From Sulfuriferula plumbiphila (GTDB lineage Bacteria; Pseudomonadota; Gammaproteobacteria; Burkholderiales; Sulfuriferulaceae), in NCBI RefSeq assembly GCF_009938015.1, contig NZ_AP021884.1, forward strand, positions 744,001 to 808,000: a stretch of DNA of 64,000 bases, in the 5' to 3' direction. Numbering within the stretch: the stretch's first letter is position 1; each line of letters begins with the position of its first letter. The translations under genes were made by a program, and so were the position numbers. Below, one piece after another: positions 61,000 to 64,000 of this stretch. The notes beneath the pieces were generated by a model. That model was not told the origin of the DNA and did no database searches. It saw only the letters and a program-made list of their open reading frames with translations.

Positions 61000-63114
61000 T
61001 TATGCCAAGGTTCGAACGGATTTTTCCCGGTCCCATTGGCGCGTCTTTGCCGCAGCAATAAAGGCGTCTTTGTCGTTGCTATCCACGATGCCCGCGTCTT
61101 GTCCGACATGCGCCATTTTCAAAAGCGCCTGGCCGCCTTTGTCGACGGCGATTGCCTTGAGATGACCGAAGGCGTCGCGCACGAAATCGATGGCGGCGCC
61201 TTCCACCGACAGTGCCTTTGCGCCTGCGTCGGAGAGGATGACAGCGACTGCGTCGAATAGTACAGAAGGCGTACCAGCCAGTTGTCCGTCAGCCGCCAGC
61301 ATCGAGCCATCGGCAAGCTTCGCGCCGCCCACTTTGGGGGCGACGAGCTTCACGCTAGCGCCCGCATCGGTCGCGGCCTTTTTAATCTTCTTGATGACAG
61401 CGCCGTCTGAACCATCCGCGATCAGGATGCCAATCGCGCGCCCCATGAGCGTGGGTTTCATCTTGCCGATGATCTGCAATGCGGGCGAAGGCTCCATCTC
61501 CTGCACCGGCGCGGCGGCCACCGGCGCAGCGGGCATTTTGTCGAACCCAAGACCCGCGGCGACCCGCTTGGCGAGGTCTGCTTCGATATGTCGCAGGTGG
61601 CCGACCATGGCCTCGCGCACGTGTACATGTTCGACCTTGGAAAGCTCAAACACTAAGGCCGAGGCGATGTGCGCCTGCTCATACGTGGTCTGGCTGAGAT
61701 AGAACTGCCGCGCCTGGCTGTAGTGGTCGGCGAAGCTCCCGGCACGGATGCGGCCTTTCTCGCCCGTTTCAGTTACCGCAGCGCTATGAAAGCCCTTGAC
61801 CGGCGTTTCGCGTGGCGAGTTTTCAGACAAGGAGTTGGGCTCATACCCCACCCGGCCCGCCGGTTGCGCCATCTGCATGTGTCCGTCGCGCTGATGGTTG
61901 GCGAACGGGCATTTGGGTGCATTGACCGGGATCTGGTGAAAATTGGGCGAACCCAGGCGTGAAAGCTGCGTGTCGAGATAGGAGAATAAACGGCCTTGCA
62001 ATAGTGGGTCATTCGAGAAATCGATGCCTGGCACGACATGCGAAGGGCAGTAAGCAACCTGTTCGGTTTCAGCAAAGAAGTTGTTCGGCCAGCGATCCAG
62101 CACCATGCGGCCGATCACCTGCAAGGGCACCAGTTCCTCGGGAATCAGCTTGGTCGCGTCCAGATGATCGAACGGAAATTTATCCGCTTCCTCCTGCGTG
62201 AAAAGCTGAACCGCGAATTCCCACTCGGGGAAATTACCCGCCGCGATGGCCTCGAACATATCGCGGCGGTGAAAGTCCTGATCAGCGCCGGAAATCTTGA
62301 CGGTCTCATCCCAAATGGTGGACTGCAAGCCGAGCTTGGGGCGCCAGTGGAATTTGACGAAGGTTGATTCGCCGGCGTCGTTAATCAGCCGGAAACTATG
62401 TACGCCAAAGCCTTCGATCATTCTAAGCGAACGCGGTATGGTGCGATCGGACATGATCCACATCACCATGTGCATGGATTCTGGCGTGAGCGAAATGAAA
62501 TCCCAGAACGTGTCGTGCGCGGTTGCCGATTGCGGAAAGCCGCGGTCGGGTTCCATCTTTACGGCATGGATGAGGTCGGGGAATTTGATGGCGTCCTGGA
62601 TGAAGAAAATCGGGATGTTGTTGCCGACCAGGTCCCAGTTGCCCTCCCTGGTGTAAAACTTCACGGCAAACCCGCGCACGTCGCGCGGGGTGTCGACCGA
62701 ACCCGCGCCGCCTGCGACAGTCGATATGCGCGTAAACACGGGTGTCTTCTCACCTGCCTCGGTGAGTATCCTGGCGGTGGTGTATTGCTTTAATGAAGTG
62801 GTCAGCTCGAAGTATCCATGCACGCCTGTGGCACGCGCATGAACGATACGCTCCGGAATGCGCTCGTGATCGAAATGGGTGATTTTTTCGCGCAGGATGA
62901 AATCCTCCAGCAGCGCAGGGCCGCGCGGATTTGCTTTGAGCGAGTTTTGATTATCGGAAAGTGCGACGCCCTGGTTCGTGGTGAGCGCGGGGTGCTCGCC
63001 GCCCGCGATCTGGTGCAACTCACCGCCGGCCGCATGTTGTGAGTGCGCGTTCGGGGTTGCGCCCTTTTTCTGTGGATTTTTTCCTGAATTCCTCATGGTT
63101 TTGTCTTTGCTCAT
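61000..63114 (-). CDS. katE: Catalase HPII (KatE), large subunit type
   Basis: A 704-residue clade 2 catalase. The catalytic His is in [13 protein letters not shown] near residue 100, the Asn in [21 protein letters not shown] and the haem-ligating Tyr in [18 protein letters not shown]. The extra C-terminal domain (about 560-704, flavodoxin-like DJ-1/PfpI fold) is present ([21 protein letters not shown]). The start at 63114 has an AAGGAGATCGATC leader. It removes hydrogen peroxide in the cytoplasm. Convergent with the CDF gene. Confidence 0.95.
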   Translation of the reverse strand: MSKDKTMRNSGKNPQKKGATPNAHSQHAAGGELHQIAGGEHPALTTNQGVALSDNQNSLKANPRGPALLEDFILREKITHFDHERIPERIVHARATGVHGYFELTTSLKQYTTARILTEAGEKTPVFTRISTVAGGAGSVDTPRDVRGFAVKFYTREGNWDLVGNNIPIFFIQDAIKFPDLIHAVKMEPDRGFPQSATAHDTFWDFISLTPESMHMVMWIMSDRTIPRSLRMIEGFGVHSFRLINDAGESTFVKFHWRPKLGLQSTIWDETVKISGADQDFHRRDMFEAIAAGNFPEWEFAVQLFTQEEADKFPFDHLDATKLIPEELVPLQVIGRMVLDRWPNNFFAETEQVAYCPSHVVPGIDFSNDPLLQGRLFSYLDTQLSRLGSPNFHQIPVNAPKCPFANHQRDGHMQMAQPAGRVGYEPNSLSENSPRETPVKGFHSAAVTETGEKGRIRAGSFADHYSQARQFYLSQTTYEQAHIASALVFELSKVEHVHVREAMVGHLRHIEADLAKRVAAGLGFDKMPAAPVAAAPVQEMEPSPALQIIGKMKPTLMGRAIGILIADGSDGAVIKKIKKAATDAGASVKLVAPKVGGAKLADGSMLAADGQLAGTPSVLFDAVAVILSDAGAKALSVEGAAIDFVRDAFGHLKAIAVDKGGQALLKMAHVGQDAGIVDSNDKDAFIAAAKTRQWDREKSVRTLA

Positions 63115-63464
63115 GATCGATCTCCTTGGTGATTAACTCGGTTTGCCGGCTAAGGGCATATGCAGATGCGTTGACGGCTATTGACACTCCATGATTTTTG
63201 GCAAGACACATCGGATGAAATGTTTGCATTTTTCCTGTTGATGGATGGTCATGCATGGGGCGCGTATCGCATCAATGCACATTAAGAGATGCAGCGAGGC
63301 AGGTCTGTGCGGTGACGTACACTAGGCGGTTTTGAAGCCGGTTTGTGGATGAGTCGGGCGTTAATCAGTCACAGGAAGGAATATTCCAGAATTTCAAACG
63401 CCCGGCGCCGGACAGCCATTCGTCCGGCGCCGGGCGTTTGAGGGTCGCTGTTTCTGCGCATGTT
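63115..63464. other. Intergenic region between katE and metE
   Basis: About 350 bases. The katE side holds its promoter: an AT-rich tract around 63180-63240 is likely. The metE side ends in the strong hairpin at 63394-63441. I saw no ORF with family resemblance. Confidence 0.6.
63394..63441 (-). terminator. Strong 20-bp hairpin after metE
   Basis: CAAACGCCCGGCGCCGGAC (63395-63413) and its exact complement (63422-63440), extended by one T-A pair, form a 20-bp perfect stem with an 8-base loop. On the minus strand AAATTCTGG follows, so a T run is lacking. It is among the most stable hairpins in the window and starts 24 bases after the metE stop. Confidence 0.7.
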
Positions 63465-64000
63465 TTACTGGGCTGCACGCATCTCCCGGGCAGCCTGCAC
63501 CATATTGGCCAGCGCGGCTTCGGTCTCCGGCCAGGCGCGGGTTTTCAGGCCGCAATCCGGGTTGACCCAGATATTTTCCGGCGGCACCACCTCGGCGGCT
63601 TTTTTCAGCAGACGCGTCATCTCTGCGCTGGACGGCACGCGCGGGCTGTGGATGTCGTATACACCGGGACCGATTTCATTGGGGTATTTGAAATCGCCAA
63701 AGCCGCGCAGCAGTTCCATGTCCGAGCGCGAGGTCTCTATGGTGATGACGTCGGCGTCGAGCGCGGCGATCGCGGGCAGGATGTCGTTGAACTCGGAATA
63801 GCACATGTGGGTGTGAATCTGCGTCTCGTCGCGTACGCCGGAGGCGGAAATGCGGAACGCGCGCCCGGCCCAGGCCAGATAGTCCTGCCAGTCGCCGCGG
63901 CGCAGCGGCAAGCCTTCGCGGATGGCCGGTTCGTCGATCTGGATAATGCCGATGCCGGCGGCTTCCAGGTCAGCCACTTCATCGCGGATCGCCAGCGCGA
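63465..64000 (-). CDS. metE: Methionine synthase, cobalamin-independent (MetE), C-terminal part
   Basis: The frame runs from the window edge to a stop at 63465 and gives about 178 residues of the C-terminal catalytic domain. Zinc ligands are visible: His and Cys in [10 protein letters not shown], Glu in VITIETSRS, and Cys in [38 protein letters not shown] is the conserved start of the visible part. The enzyme transfers a methyl group from methyl-tetrahydropteroyl-glutamate to homocysteine. The N-terminal half lies outside the window. Confidence 0.95.
   Translation of the reverse strand, partial: ALAIRDEVADLEAAGIGIIQIDEPAIREGLPLRRGDWQDYLAWAGRAFRISASGVRDETQIHTHMCYSEFNDILPAIAALDADVITIETSRSDMELLRGFGDFKYPNEIGPGVYDIHSPRVPSSAEMTRLLKKAAEVVPPENIWVNPDCGLKTRAWPETEAALANMVQAAREMRAAQ

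Overview
The window reads as chromosomal DNA of a GC-rich betaproteobacterium, most likely a chemolithotroph or sulfur/iron-associated member of the Nitrosomonadales (Sulfuricella/Sulfuriferula/Gallionellaceae-like). This is inferred from gene content and order only: the nrdR-ribD-ribE-ribB(A)-ribH-nusB-thiL-pgpA block, rplU-rpmA-obgE-proB, dapA-bamC, CNP1-like and PP0621 family proteins, and a SorAB-type sulfite dehydrogenase. No rRNA, CRISPR array, prophage or integrative element is visible. The only mobile DNA is one decayed IS110-family copy.

Layout. 1-3.6 kb: N-terminal piece of a YeiH-type sulfate exporter, then a minus-strand unit ECF sigma / membrane anti-sigma / sorA / sorB. 4.0-6.9 kb: three overlapping envelope genes (GT4 glycosyltransferase, DUF2334 deacetylase, LPG-synthase-type membrane protein). 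7.3-16.5 kb: minus-strand housekeeping run recX-recA, pncC-pgpA-thiL, nusB-ribH-ribBX-ribE-ribD-nrdR, glyA. 16.6-24 kb: small lipoprotein, msrA, rhodanese, truncated haemoglobin, secretin N-domain protein, SoxH-like hydrolase and membrane proteins. 24-29.9 kb: a polyphosphate/phosphohistidine cluster (ppx, ppk, CYTH-CHAD, sixA). 29.8-36.1 kb: cheY, dapA, bamC, MBL hydrolase, MFS, rhlE, DUF3301. 36.1-37.7 kb: gene-poor scar with orphan ORFs and the IS110 remnant. 37.8-38.9 kb: flavin reductase-like gene and msrB. 39-41.9 kb: a four-gene rubrerythrin / Fe-S protein / encapsulated-ferritin-like / DUF3501 operon with a PerR-like box. 41.9-54.3 kb: cfa, CNP1, proB, obgE, rpmA, rplU, ispB, tRNA-Pro(CGG), PP0621, pilSR, a CaCA exchanger, a WaaA-like glycosyltransferase, thioredoxin and ampD. 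54.3-60.9 kb: a Fur-type iron block (hemP, bfd, bfr, outer-membrane protein, FMN-binding protein, apbE, four-helix His-rich membrane protein, porin, second bacterioferritin-like protein, CDF-type protein). 61-64 kb: katE and the C-terminal part of metE.

How the genes work together. Three themes stand out. Sulfite oxidation (SorAB) appears to be placed under its own ECF sigma switch. Peroxide/iron defence is spread through the window (rubrerythrin operon, msrA, msrB, katE, two bacterioferritin-type proteins). The Fur-box block joins iron storage and release to a complete kit for a covalently flavinylated periplasmic protein (FMN-binding protein with a C-terminal SGAT motif, ApbE transferase, membrane protein with paired histidines). 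I read that kit as a candidate periplasmic ferric reductase or metal-respiration module. The two best candidates for an under-described system are this flavinylation block and the encapsulin-less EncFtn operon.
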